A DNA stretch of 64,000 nucleotides from Gonapodya prolifera JEL478 (taxonomy: Eukaryota > Monoblepharomycota > Monoblepharidomycetes > Monoblepharidales > Gonapodyaceae), in the NCBI GenBank assembly GCA_001574975.1, contig KQ965734.1, positions 63,610-127,609 of the forward strand, in the 5' to 3' direction. Below the pieces are notes generated by a model. It was not told the origin of the DNA, did not search any database, and saw nothing but the letters and a program-made list of their open reading frames with translations. Every line of letters starts with the position of its first letter. The first letter of the stretch is position 1. Positions 33,433 to 45,013 of the stretch are shown here, piece after piece. The position numbers were made by a program, and so were the translations under genes.

Positions 33433-36034
33433 ATGGCTTTGAGATCGAAATTCATGAACGAAAATCAACTCTCTAGGAAGAGGTCCGCCTATTCGAGGGA
33501 ATCGGATGGAGAGACTGGTGAGGACAAGATTTTGCATTGCTTCAAACTTTTCCTCTCAATCGCACATTTACATGTCACGCTCCTTGCTCTTCTACAATCT
33601 TGCGCAATTACGTAATCACCAAAATCTTCAGAGTCACGTCCCAAACCTCGCACCCTCCGTTCACCGCTCTCCCCCCTATCATCTCCAACACCCTCCAACA
33701 CCCCTCTCAAATCCCGCTCGCTCTACCCCGCATCATCCCCCGCGACGCGCATCTTCTCCGCACCCCATAAATCACTTCCGGATTCCGACTCTGACTCTGA
33801 CTCCGGCATTGACCTCCGCCGCGCGCAGCAAACACCGACGGCCAAGCGCAGGAGGGGTCCTACGACACGGGCGCGAAGCAAGACGTCTAATGATGACGAG
33901 CTTGCCGATGCTTCTTACTCTTCGGAGGACGAGGACGAGGAGGGTGCGATGCGAAACGATTTTGACCTCGTAATCGAAACTCCGGTGCGAAAAGCCAGGG
34001 TTCCACTTGCCAATCGCACGACAAACAACAAAACCAATGCAAGAGGTACGTCCCGCAAGTTCTTTCTCACAGTTATCTTTTTAGTTGACACTTCGGGTCT
34101 TCATTGGGCCTCCACCAGCCCTTCCCCCCACGCCTCCAACGGTCTCCGTCTCCCCGCTCACTGCAACTGCAGTATACCGCCCCACTCTAACCGCTTGTCG
34201 CCAAACTCTGCAAACCCCTCCGACCCCGCCATCCACGCCTTGCTCAGCCTCGTCGTCGAGTGTCTCACCTTCGTCTCCGGACACCTCCCCAACGCCTTCT
34301 TCGACGTCCACGTCAGTACGACAGCCCACAAAATCAATCTCACTTCCTTTCCACCGCTCTCATCGGCCTCCAAACTTACCTTGCCGCGACACGGAACGTT
34401 CCACCATCCTCGACTTCCTGCGCGCGAGCTGTGTGGGACCGAATGCCAAGCCGGCGGGACTGTACGTTTGCGGGGTGCCTGGCACGGGCAAGACGGCCGT
34501 CCTTGGCGACTGCGTGGCCAAGGTTGTGGACGAGAGTGAAGGGGTGAGTTGATCAAGGACACGGAGGGTTGGGAGTGCGTGAACAAGGGGAAAGGCGACT
34601 TCCCTCTTGAGGGGCTCTAGTGTGGTTCGAGAGTTGTCATACTGATTCCCGCCCCGCACGCTTCCAGAACCTCCTCCTCGTTGACGTAAATTGTGCCACT
34701 CTAACCGACCCCAAAACCGTCTTCGTGCGAGCGTTAAGCGAAATCCGAGCCGCGACCGGACGGACTGAAGGATGGAGAGCGCCACGGTCGGGAAAAGATG
34801 CGCAGAGGGAACTTGAGGCGGAAGTGTGCCGGGGAGGAAAGCGCATGTTCGTCGAGAAAAATATTGCACGTCTTCCGCGGTGTGGTTCGATTTGACGTTC
34901 TCTTACACCACGCCACCCTAGAATTCTTCTCCTCGACGAAATCGACCACCTCCTTCCACCACCCACATCCCGCAGCCACGCGGACGTGGACGCCGCGAAT
35001 GCATCCTCGACGGCCGCTGGGGAGGCACTGCATGGTGTGTTCGCCCTTCCGCACCTTTCTGGTAGTCGATGCGTTGTGGTGGGGATCGCCAACGCGCTGG
35101 ATTTGGCGGAGCGGTGGATGCCGAGACTTCGAGCGCGAGGCGGTAAGTCTTGACTTACCGAACTGGGCCTTTTTTGGGGGCTTTCACTCAACTACCCGTC
35201 GCTTGTAGTTGCACCGTCGCTGGTGGTCTTCACGCCGTACACCGTACCGCAGATCACCGAAATTCTCAAAGAGAGAGTGAACGTTGCGGCAGCGGCCATG
35301 GGAATTGATGTGAGCGGGGCAGGTGGTGCACAGCCGCTGTTTCAGTCTGCGGCCGTGGAGTTGGCGGCGCGTAAGACGGCAGGGACAGGAGATCTGAGGA
35401 AAGCGTTGGATGTGTGCAGGTGGGTCGTGTGATGTACTGCCAAGAGAAGAATATTTTTTGCTGATGGTAGCATGTTGCTGGTAGACAAGCAATTGAGCTG
35501 GCAGAGTCCGAATTCCGTCGTGCGATCCTCAATGCATCATCCAGTCCATCTCCCAACACCCCTGCTACCCCAACTCCAACCCCAGCACTCAAGGTGACAC
35601 TGACCCACGTTCTGCGAGCCTCGTCATCCTCTTTGGGAACATCGAACACTTCAGCGGACAGAGTTCGCTCTCTTCCTCTGCACGGGAAATTACTTCTCGT
35701 TGCGGCTGTCGCTGCATCCCATGCTCGTAAACAAGACCCGTCTCGTCCTCCGCTCACCGTGGGGTCTCTGTTTGCGGAGTACGTAGAACGTTTTGCCTCG
35801 ATCACGCCGTGCTTGAGTCGGTCCGAGTTCGTCGACTTGGTTGAGCTCGTGGCGGCAGGTGGNGTGTTGGGTGTCAGCGCTGGTGTGAAGGGAAAGAAAA
35901 AAGCCGCCGGACAGGGTGACGAGAGGATAGTTGGACTGGAGGTTGGTGACGCTGACGTGGAGAAAGGAATTGACGGGTGTGGGTTGGCTTCGAAAGGTTG
36001 GAAATTTTTTCAGGCCGGGAAAACAAATGAATGA
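33433..36034 (+). CDS. CDC6: Cdc6/Cdc18 replication licensing ATPase
   Basis: AAA+ initiator that loads MCM2-7 at origins together with ORC and Cdt1. The first exon starts MALRSKFMNENQLSRKRSAY. A disordered, acidic and Pro/Ser-rich N-terminus follows, with TP sites typical of CDK control (VIETPVRKARVPL). AAA+ motifs: CRDTERSTILDFLRA, Walker A GVPGTGKTAVLGD, Walker B ILLLDEIDHLLPPP, the Cdc6 signature VVVGIANALDLAERWMPRLR, FTPYTVPQITEILKERV, and sensor 2 GDLRKALDVCR. The C-terminal winged helix includes LFAEYVERFASITPCLSRSE. There are about seven exons with short introns. Base 35863 is N, in a GGN Gly codon, so the residue is unaffected. ORC1 is less likely, because there is no BAH domain and the protein is short. 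Confidence 0.9.
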
Positions 36035-36246
36035 TGCTTGCATATGTACTAGGATATAATACTGCTGTACGAGGTCGAAATTCTTTGTAGGTGACACGTC
36101 GAAATTCATCTCAATTCGTTTTTCCTTGCGATCGTCCAAAACCTACTTAACTCTTCCTACCACATTCAGTCTTGATTTTCTCACACATTACTGAACCTCG
36201 ATGTGGATACTGAACTCGATTTGGATTTTTGCTTTGATGGCATGCA

Positions 36247-36332
36247 GTTGTCTCGAATACCACTTGAGATGGTACTTTGGAAGACTCTATTCTCGAGCTT
36301 TAAAAACCCATTTCAGCGTTCCATCATAAGTG
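36247..36332 (+). repeat. 86-bp inverted repeat, left arm
   Basis: The reverse complement of 37594-37679, with about two mismatches. It codes for part of the same peptide (MVLWKTLFSSFKNPFQ) on the plus strand as the right arm does on the minus strand. Confidence 0.92.
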
Positions 36333-37679
36333 CGTATCAGAGATACATCTTAGTTCCCGCAATTGCTCATGCATCGAAAACGCTGTCCGCCACATACAAG
36401 TATGAGCGATCGTGAGCAGTATCCCTTTACTGTAACACGTTGCTGTAAAAGAGAGCTCCACCATCAGGTTTCTGCAGTAATTCAAACGCAAAAGGCATAG
36501 CAGGCTTTTCCCATTTCATTCAATGGACACCATGTGGGCATTTGTTTCACGTACCTTGCTACTGCTGTGCAGCGTTCAAATGCGGCAGCTTCTACGGAGC
36601 TGCCAAATGTCCGTTGCCCAGCAGGTAAGTAGGTCCCCACAGGTTTGGTGTACATGTGCAGGACCAAATGCTGCCCAAAGCGTGTGAAAGACATCACTAC
36701 AGGGCATCAAACAAGCGCACACCATGCAACGCAAGATGGTCGCTTAGTCCGCTTCTCCGAAGGATGATAAGGTCGTGGTCGCGCCAGGTGAATGATGATT
36801 CCATCTGAATCCTGACGACACCATTCCCTGATACTTCAAGCAGTGCTGCCTCTTTCGCCCACTCTAGCACGTCCGTTGATTGTGTGGTGACCGTGATATC
36901 CTGCGCTCCGTGCCATCAATGAGTTCAAAGACAGAAACAAGAGGCGAACCAGCATCATGAATCGACCCACAAATTGCTTCAGCGTTTGCGGCGTCAGCCG
37001 GTTCGCATCCCATTTCAAGACACCCGCACATCGATCCTTGAAATCGTCGACTAGATACGCCTCAATCTTCGACGGCTCGCTCGCCAGGGAGGGACCGAGT
37101 GTCGGCGTGAGGTCCGAGAGGCGATTTGGGAACGACAGCCGCTTCAGAAGGACACAAAGCCCCTCCACGTCAAGAAACCTATGATCACCGTCCCGGAAAA
37201 TCACTTTGGGGAGCTCCAGGGCAGTTCGAAGGCGGAGAATATCCTTGCGTTCCCTAGTTTGAGCACCAATCCCATCAGCCCAAGTGACGATTCCCACCAG
37301 AGCTCACCAGAAATTCACCATGTAGTAGTCTGCGTTCAATATTGCATCAACATCCAGCCTCGTGTCTGGGTAATACCGCCGCTCCAGCCGAGAGGGGAGG
37401 ATCAATAGGACCAAATGCCGGCGCCTCCTCTTCGATTGCATCACAGAGCGAGTCCCTGCGTCAGAACCGGACGAGTCAGATGAATCGGCTCGTATGTTTT
37501 GGTGTCCGCTGGAATTGTCCCCGCAAAAGGTCTGGGGCATGGTAAAACTTGCTTCAAGCACTCGGTGCAAAAAGCGGCGGGTGGCATTATTGACACTTAT
37601 GATGGAACGCTGAAATGGGTTTTTAAAGCTCGAGAATAGAGTCTTCCAAATTACCATCTCAAGTAGTATTCGAGACAAC
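36333..37679 (-). mobile_element. Degraded PIF/Harbinger-like DNA transposon (DDE_Tnp4/HARBI1 type)
   Basis: Minus-strand pieces read MVIWKTLFSSFKNPFQRSII, then ILPSRLERRYYPDTRLDVDA...LNADYYMVNFW, then LRTALELPKVIFRDGDHRFL, VEGLCVLLKRLSFPNRLSDL and WDANRLTPQTLKQFV. The run GLCVLLKRL.(F/Y)PNRLSDL followed by NRLTP is characteristic of the N-terminal part of HARBI1-like transposases in fungi. The catalytic DDE part is not recognisable downstream, so the element is truncated. The frames are interrupted by possible introns or breaks, and I did not find target-site duplications. Minus-strand ORFs at 36480-36900 could be further degraded parts. Confidence 0.6.
37594..37679 (-). repeat. 86-bp inverted repeat, right arm
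   Basis: Partner of 36247-36332. It lies at the 5' end of the transposase remnant. Confidence 0.92.
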
Positions 37680-38060
37680 TTCCTGCGGGCTGGAATGGCG
37701 GCGCACGTCGGTGTGGCAGATATGTTGGGTGCACTGGCGACGGGCGGACTACCATAAATACATGCCTCTCAACAAAAGAAAAGTAATCGAAGGTCAGGAC
37801 AGCGCTGCCATTCTCGCCTTTTCAGAATGATGGTGTCTCGACCAAAGCGCAACGGACCCAGACCTGCAAGCAACCCGGAAAGCAACGGCGAACCCGTTTG
37901 CCCTCTCCACGACATTCGATCAGTCAACCCTCGGTCTGGCGCTGGCACCGCTTTCTGCAACTCTTATAGCCCTCTCAACATCGGCCACTGTCAGGATTGA
38001 TTGATTTTCCCTCTGAACTGGCTTGATACCGGAAAAGCCCCTGAAACTCACCATCGTGTG

Positions 38061-41000
38061 ATGGCATCGCCAGATTCTGAGCTCTTAGCATCGTTCGGCT
38101 CCGTCTGTGAGCTATGGTCCCCCGCCGAAGGCACTCCTTCAGACCAGGCATCGCAGCCATATTCCCGATTGGGTGGATCTTTCCACAGAGCAAATAGGTC
38201 TGCTTCGTGCGTTACGTGGAGCCATGACGGTAAGAATACTTTGAGTCTCAATGTGTCCCGTGTACCAACAACTTGCATCGGCGTCAAACGAATCTCAAGG
38301 CGCTCTCTTTGCCTACGCCCAAAAACAGACGATATCAATATTTGATGTTGCGGCGGGCACTTCGGAGGCTATTGAGCTGGGGTTTGCTCCGTCTGTAGGT
38401 TCGATTCATGACCCCTCCATAACGCGTGCTGAACTCCTCGCACGTGTCTCAAACTCATCCCAAAAGGCGGAATCCATAACAGCTTTGCGATTTTATGGCC
38501 AGTCACGCTACCTTGTGTTTGGTGGGAACGGCAGGGTGGTAAGATGCTGGGACCGAGTCCTCAGGAAGTTCGCCGAGCCTGTCAAGGTGAGTTGCAACTT
38601 CGCCGCAACGCAAAATTGTGAACACCACGTTGATGGGAGCTGGCCTCATCGCTCTATTGGCTGCAGAAAGCGTTGCAGGAGGCTCCGAAAATGATCGGCC
38701 CATTTACTGATTTGAATCTTCCATATTGTCTAATTTCAGGGCCCCACCGCAACCATAACCTCCATATCTGTTAACCTAGAAGACTCCCGTGTAGCCGTGT
38801 CAACGCAAGATGGTCGCTTGGCAGCGTACAATATGGCCAGCAACTCACCACGGGTCTTCGAACAACCGAGCAGGCAGGTGTGTTGAGGGATTTGGTGCGA
38901 TCTCAAAACGTTTGCATTTGTTAAACCATTCCCGAAACACTCGGTTTCCCCCTGCCCGATGATTCCCGTCTGTTGTACTCTTAGAACATCACCACCACCG
39001 CCTGGTCCCGTCTCCACCGTGCGCTGCTCGCCTGCGCTGGGGACGATGGGCACCTATATCTCTATGACGTTAACCACGGCGCAAAGGCACTTGCCGTCAT
39101 GCGTGGTGCCCACGACGGGCCAGTTGGTGAAGTGTGTTTCTCCCAGTCAGGGCGGTACAGCTTGTGGTCGGCGGGTTGGGATGGAAGGGTGAAGATGACA
39201 GATGTGGAGAAGAAGAAGTGAGTTGGAACGGTACGGCGAGGGATGGAAATGAACAGCAGGAATTTAAATGGCCTGGCGGTTCTGGTTTTAGAACGACATG
39301 GGCAACGTCCACTGCGGATCCCGCAACCTCCGTCACGGCGCATGGAGCCGGCACGTACGTGGCAGTCGGGGACTCGGCTGGATTCGTCCAGGTGTTTGAC
39401 CTGCGACACGGATTGCGGCCTGTGGGACGGTGGCCTGCGCACAAGGGGGGCGTGAAAGGAGTGAGGTACCAGGTGAGTCTATTTTATTCGCTGCACAACA
39501 TTCTTCCGACATCAGCCTCCTTTCTTTTCCAGGACACAGACCGGCGGACTCCGTCCTCTGCGCCAAAACCTCTCTTCACCCTCTCCACGCCGACGAAACC
39601 CAGGCAACGGTCTGCGTCCCCAGCCCGCAGTAGCCACGCAGCATCTCAGAGTGGGGCCATCGGAGGGGGACCAACGAAGACTCCCATCAGGGCACAGTCG
39701 ATTTCGGAGATGAGGGATCCCAGAGTCGCGCAAGAGAGAGAGCTCATGGGCCTTTTCAGCCCAGTGGTGGGCTCATTCGGATTGGGCGAGTTATCGACAC
39801 GGCCAGAAGGTGAGAGAGTACAGTGCCGATTCAAGAGTAGCAACCCACTCCGCGCGTCGACTGTGTAGTACCCAAATTCAACTTGCCGGACCCGCGAATA
39901 GTCAAACGTGTTTCGTCCACGACGATGCTGAAGGAGAATGCTGCAGGAACTGTGAAAAGCGCGAGAGAGGTGGATGTATTTGGGGGGCAATCTGTTCGTG
40001 CCGATTCGACCCAAGCGGGCACAAGTGCTGATGGCGGACGAAAATCTCTGGAAGATGGGGACGGTGAGGAGTCGATTGCGACTGCAAACTATTCGTGAAC
40101 TCACCTGAGCTCCGTCGGATAACTTCAGTGATGTCCATGTTTTCGCCCGTCTCCAAGCTTCGTCCATCTGCCACCGGCGGCGCAACTACGACGCTCTTCC
40201 GCAGTTTGTCATCTCGGACCCGCTCTGGGCCTCAACTTGGTCCGGCAAATCCACCGGTGCTTGGGAAAACCCCTCCCACTGTTCCACCCTCTACAATGCC
40301 GTCCTCTGCATCCACGCCAGGATCACCAGATGTGGCCTCAGATCCTGACACACCAAGCCCGCCGAGCCCGGGTCGGCGAGATCGTATGACTGCCGGAAAA
40401 GGCGATGGAGGGAGGGAGGGGACGGATTCGTTGTTGCTCACTGGGACTCGACGGAGCTCAGCTAGTCTATCACGGGAGCGAAAGGGTCAGGGTTATCCCT
40501 TTGGAGAAGCGTTGACACTAGCCGAATTGGACACGCGTTTAACACCCCCGTCACAACGACCATCGTTGGGAACGGCGAGGGTCCCTGCACATCCAAAAAG
40601 GCCAGATTCTGTCGCATCCAGCACCGATTTCGGAAGTTCAAGGATTGGCGGACTCGTCGGACACGTACAACTTGAGGACCGTCAGAGTTCTCGTAGTCCC
40701 CGTTTCTCAACCATTGGTACAGGTGTTGTGGCGGCGCCAGCAGCGGAGGATCTTGGTGTGGACGGATCTCCTAGTTTGTCGGCATCAACCTCCAGCTCCC
40801 ACCAACCTCGAGGAACCAGAGAGCATCCTCAATATGCGGAACGGCATAACAGGGAGCGAGAATCGGAGGATGTTCACACCCGCGAGACAAACGCGGACCC
40901 ACCTTCGAGAGGACCTTCAGTGGCTGGGTCTGCCGCCATGTCTCATAAAGAGGATGCTGATACCTTTGTACCCGACGCCCACAACATTTCAGACGATTTT

Positions 41001-41831
41001 GAGGGAAAGAGGGACTTTAACCCACGAATTTCTGGATCGAGTTCCAACTTTGATCACTTGGCTGCGTGGAGCAGCGCTCAAAATTCGTCAGTGAAGGTGA
41101 TTCCCGAAGAGCAAAGGAGCAGTGGCAGTGTTTCGGTGGCCGCGGCTCCACCGAGCACCGCAGCACCGCCCTCGCAAACTAATACTTCGGCTCTTGCTAC
41201 GTATCTCAATATGTTGAGCCCCCCGCTCCCTGGAACTGCGAAGGGACCGCAGCTCGAGAGCGCTAGTACTCTGAAGCAACGTGTGACGGGAGGTGTTGAT
41301 CCGTCCACTTTTTCTGAATCGCTGGGTAACATCGAAGCCAGAATCAACGACATTTCCACAGCTGATTTTTTGCGAGGATTCGGTTTGGAGAATCCGTCTG
41401 CGATCCTCGGACGTAAACCCGGAAACGCTTTGGGGCAACGGTCAGCAATTGGACCAGATGTCCCCACCCGAACAACCGCCACCACAATCCCGAACGGTCC
41501 CGCTGAACCTCAACCCGTCTCCTCGGACTACCAACACCAGATTCTCGAGAACACGGTGGACCAGGCACTGCAGCGGTTTCGTGCGGGGTTGCGGAACGAC
41601 ATCCAGAACATGCATTTGGAACTGTTGCGCCAGTTTCAATTGCAGCGAGTGAGTTTTTTTTTTGCGTTTGCTCGCGTTTTCGTGCCGTGTGAACCGTGCA
41701 TCAATTCCTCTGTGGTAATGTGGTAGGACGAACTCGAGGCGATGTTGATACAATACTCTCCTGCGAAATCTCTAATGGATGAATTGCAGGCCCTGCGTGA
41801 GGAGAACGAGAGGCTTCGTTGCCTTTACTGA
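38061..41831 (+). CDS. NEDD1: NEDD1-like gamma-tubulin ring complex targeting protein
   Basis: Recruits gamma-tubulin ring complexes to centrosomes or basal bodies and spindles. It starts MASPDSELLASFGSVCELWS at 38061. The N-terminal WD40 propeller has about six recognisable blades (SASCVTWSHDG; YLVFGGNGRVVRCWDRVL; AVSTQDGRLAAYNM; LLACAGDDGHLYLYDVNHG; YSLWSAGWDGRVKMTDVEK; YVAVGDSAGFVQVFDLRHGL). A long Ser/Pro-rich linker with MFSPVSKLRPS matches the conserved MFSP motif of animal NEDD1. The C-terminal helical domain, ILENTVDQALQRFRAGLRND ... LELLRQFQLQRDELEAML ... LQALREENERLRCLY at the stop, closely follows the human C-terminus that binds the gamma-tubulin complex. It has about nine exons and looks intact. 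Confidence 0.9.
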
Positions 41832-41865
41832 ACGAAATGATGCAACTGCCCCGTCGCACTTTGGA

Positions 41866-42155
41866 CAATGTTGCTTTCATCTCAAAATTTCATTTTTTTT
41901 CGATACCGTAATGACATGTAATTCAAAAAGTATATGCAACGACGTTCGACGCTTCGTTGCGGGAGTAGCCTTCTTGTTGGGTGCTTCAAGAAAGTATTGG
42001 ACGATGTTGCTTTCACACCCCCCATTTTTTTTTTTTTGATACCGTCCGTAAACGGCACGTACTGCAAAAGGAAAACGGCTACATTCGACGTTTCACATAT
42101 CAAAAATTTATTTTTTCGATACCATAAATCACATGTAATTCAAAAGTATATGCGG
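41866..42155. repeat. Duplicated short segments in a convergent 3' spacer
   Basis: Two or three imperfect copies of a 50-70-bp segment with CGATACCGTAATGACATGTA / CGATACCATAAATCACATGT and AATTCAAAAAGTATATGC. GGACAATGTTGCTTTCA and GGACGATGTTGCTTTCA are also duplicated. The spacer separates the convergent 3' ends of NEDD1 and the DUF3712 gene and is rich in poly-T runs. Confidence 0.75.
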
Positions 42156-42221
42156 GCCACGTCCAACCCTTCGCCTCCTGATCATAACTTCACAAGTATA
42201 GGAAGCCAACGTTGGACCTCC

Positions 42222-44094
42222 TTAGTTGGGGTAGGTTCCGTCAAAGGGAGTGAAGATGTTGTCCTGAGAGTAGGTCAGGTCGGTCACGTATCCACCAATG
42301 TTGATCTGGAGGTCGGTCGCGACGATGCGAGTGTAGAGCGTTCCAGCCTGTGCCGCGGCGAGAGCGGCTATGTTTGCTGTGTTCACGATGCTAAGAGCGG
42401 AGCGGGAGTGAGCATTTTGGCCTGTGGGAGCAATGGTGGAAGCGGGGGCGCACTTACATCGAGGCTGGGATCCACGGGGAGCGCACGGTGGACTTTGCGG
42501 GGATCACGATGTTGACGGTGGCGTTGAGCGTGCCGAGAACGGACGAGTTGCGGTAGATGGTGGACACGATCTTGGTGATGGTGAGGCTGGCCGAAGTTGG
42601 GTTTACTGCGTTGAAACCTGATGTGGTACCCCCGCAGGATTAGCACAGAACATAGTCAAGAAAATCACTGCGTAAAACACATACCGGCCTGGACAGTCTT
42701 GGTGATGAGCGAGGACGAGTTGGAGTAGATGCGCGACGCAGCGATGAGCTTGGTGCCGAGACCGGGCAGGACCGAGTTGACCTTGACGGTGGCCAGGGCG
42801 TCCTTGAGGGGCTCCAAAGGGGTGGACGAGGTGGTTCCGGCGATGGAGACGTCAGAGTTGTTGCCGTTGACGTAGGCGGAGATGAGCTTGAGGCCGGCGG
42901 CGAGGGCGGATGGGGTCTGGGGGGAGTACAAGCTGGAGAGCACAGCAAGAGTGAGAAATAAAGCCAAGCGCGCAAGATGGCAAAGAACGTGCTTACCCGG
43001 TGGCGGTGAGGGTGTTGGCGCCGATGGCGAGTTGGAAGTTGGGGATGGTCACGGTGCCGATGACTTCAGTTCCGCTGAGGAGGTTGAAGGTGACGTCCGA
43101 GTTGTGCTTGAGTGCAATATTGGAGGGGTTGTTCAACTAAAAAATGAAATAAAAGGTGGTTGCGCCGAGCGTGAGATTTCAAGATACCTCTTGGAAAGAG
43201 AGCCAAACAGAAGACTCACGGTGGCGGTCAGCGAAACAGTCAACCCAGCCGAAGATCCACCAGTGATGTCGAAAGCGGTGACAATCAGGGGGCTTCCGGC
43301 GAGACCCTGGAGACCTTGGAGGGTGAGGGTCTGGGTGAATGGAACTCCGGCAAAGGTGCTGGTGGTTCCGTCAGCGTTGCTGGCGACGGCGTCGATGGAC
43401 CCAGCAGTCGCGACGGGGACGGCCCCGGTGGCTTGCACGAGCTGCGTGAAGATCCCGGATGCCAATGTGCGAGATTCCTATGAATTGATATGGTACGGCA
43501 ACGTTGGCATCACATTGGAGAGTAGAAGTGCGCTCCGAAAGAGGCCTAGACTCACAGCGGGGATGGTCAACACCGCATTGACGATGTCGGACGTGGCGAC
43601 GGTTTCGGTACCGCTCTGGGCCGACGATGCGGGCGAGCTTGTGGCAGCGACGGTCGCGAATGAGGTGGCCAGGGTCGCGTCGGTGTAGAGAACGAAGCTG
43701 GACTGCAGGCTGTTGACGCCAGTGTACCCGGTTGGGAGCTGGTGGGTGGTGGAAGGAGAGGGAGATCAGAAAGGGAGACACGGTACGAAGTCAAGTCGAG
43801 CGGTATGTACCGTGAAGTGCGTCTTGACGCCTGGGCTGGAGAGCTTGCCGGTCCATGAGTTCGTGGGGTCGAACTCGAGCGTGAACGATGTGGTCTCTGA
43901 GAGCGACGGGATGAAAATGAATCGAATTAAGATGCATTGGCTTTGAATGAGCGTGAACGGGAGGCTGAAGACGCACCGACTTGGCTGATCGACGCCCCTG
44001 TGGCCTGACGAGCCTTGATGTAGGGGACAGAGGCGGCGGGCGAGAAGAGGGAGCCGAGTGCGACGAATCCAAGACCGAAGGCGAAGAACTTCAT
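42222..44094 (-). CDS. Secreted DUF3712-family protein
   Basis: It starts at the ATG at 44092-44094 with a signal peptide (MKFFAFGLGFVALGSLFSPA, then ASVPYIKARQA) and ends with TYSQDNIFTPFDGTYPN before a TAA at 42222-42224. The body has the beta-rich segments of the DUF3712/LEA-2-like family: FAGVPFTQTLTLQGLQGLAG, SPLIVTAFDITGG, VLPGLGTKLIAASRIYSNSS and TRIVATDLQINIGGYVTDL. It has about seven exons. The same segments appear in the neighbouring divergent gene, so the two are paralogs. Here there is one set of segments and a cleavable signal; in the neighbour there are about three sets and a membrane anchor. The molecular function of the family is unknown to me. Confidence 0.82.
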
Positions 44095-45013
44095 GAATCT
44101 CGTGGATCGGAGTTGATGGGATGAGAATGTGTGGCAAGAAGTGTCCTTTTAAGGGGCAAGGTTGTTTTTTTCTGATCCTGCGAGCGGCTTCGGGATATGC
44201 AATGAAGGCCGCGATGGCGCCACCCAGGGACCAGCCGAGATGAGCCGGAATATTCGGGTAAAACCTTGTCTCCCATCGATCTCAACGTATCTTCTGTCTT
44301 GCGATGCGCGCCCGCCCCGCTCGTGAAGTCCACTTCTCGCACGTGCGCCACTCTAGGGACGAGCGAGTCGTGTTAGGTGAAATAATCCGTGGTCTTCAGG
44401 AATGAAGAAGGAGCGTGCAAAAATCTGCATCCGTTCGGAGTTCGGACCCTGAAATTTAGACTTCAGCGTCCGACACCGTTTTTGGAGGTGTCGCAGTGCG
44501 TCAAATGCAAATGCAATCTTGGAGATGCGAGAGAGAATCAATTTGGTGTGATTTGCTTCATGAGTTGACATCAACGCATGCCGAACAATGGCATGTGCAC
44601 CTGGAACATCGAGAAATAGAATTCATAAGCTTACAATTGCATCGGACTGTTTCTCGTCGACTGCAATCAATGTAATTTCAACGAGAGATCATAGATCACT
44701 TTTTGCCGTGGACAGTCGGATCCGACACGTCACGCATACACGCAACGTCGCAAACAGTCGAATCGTAGTGTCCAACATTTGTGCTCACATTCCGCGTCGG
44801 CTTTCCTGAGATTACGCAACAGTTTCCATTCTGGGGTTTGATTGGGCGGCTTACGGGGGGGAGACAAGTTGGAGCCTCATGTTTGGCGGCCCCTGAAGCT
44901 TCCGTCCCATCCTTCCCCCTCAAACACCCGCCCTTTTTATTTCCAGTCTCCTTGCTCGACGCCACACTGCAACTCTCTCTCGCAATTCCATCGGACTCCC
45001 GCGATTCGCCACC
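44095..45013. promoter_or_regulatory. Divergent promoter region of two DUF3712 genes
   Basis: The 919-bp spacer between the start codons of two paralogous genes on opposite strands. A pyrimidine-rich stretch (CTTTTTATTTCCAGTCTCCT and on to the ATG) precedes the plus-strand gene. Nothing else is recognised. Shared control of the pair is inference. Confidence 0.45.

Noticed and set aside
33433-36034. ORC1 as the identity of the AAA+ gene
   Set aside because: No BAH domain and short length; the IANALDLAERWMPRL signature and domain order fit Cdc6 better.
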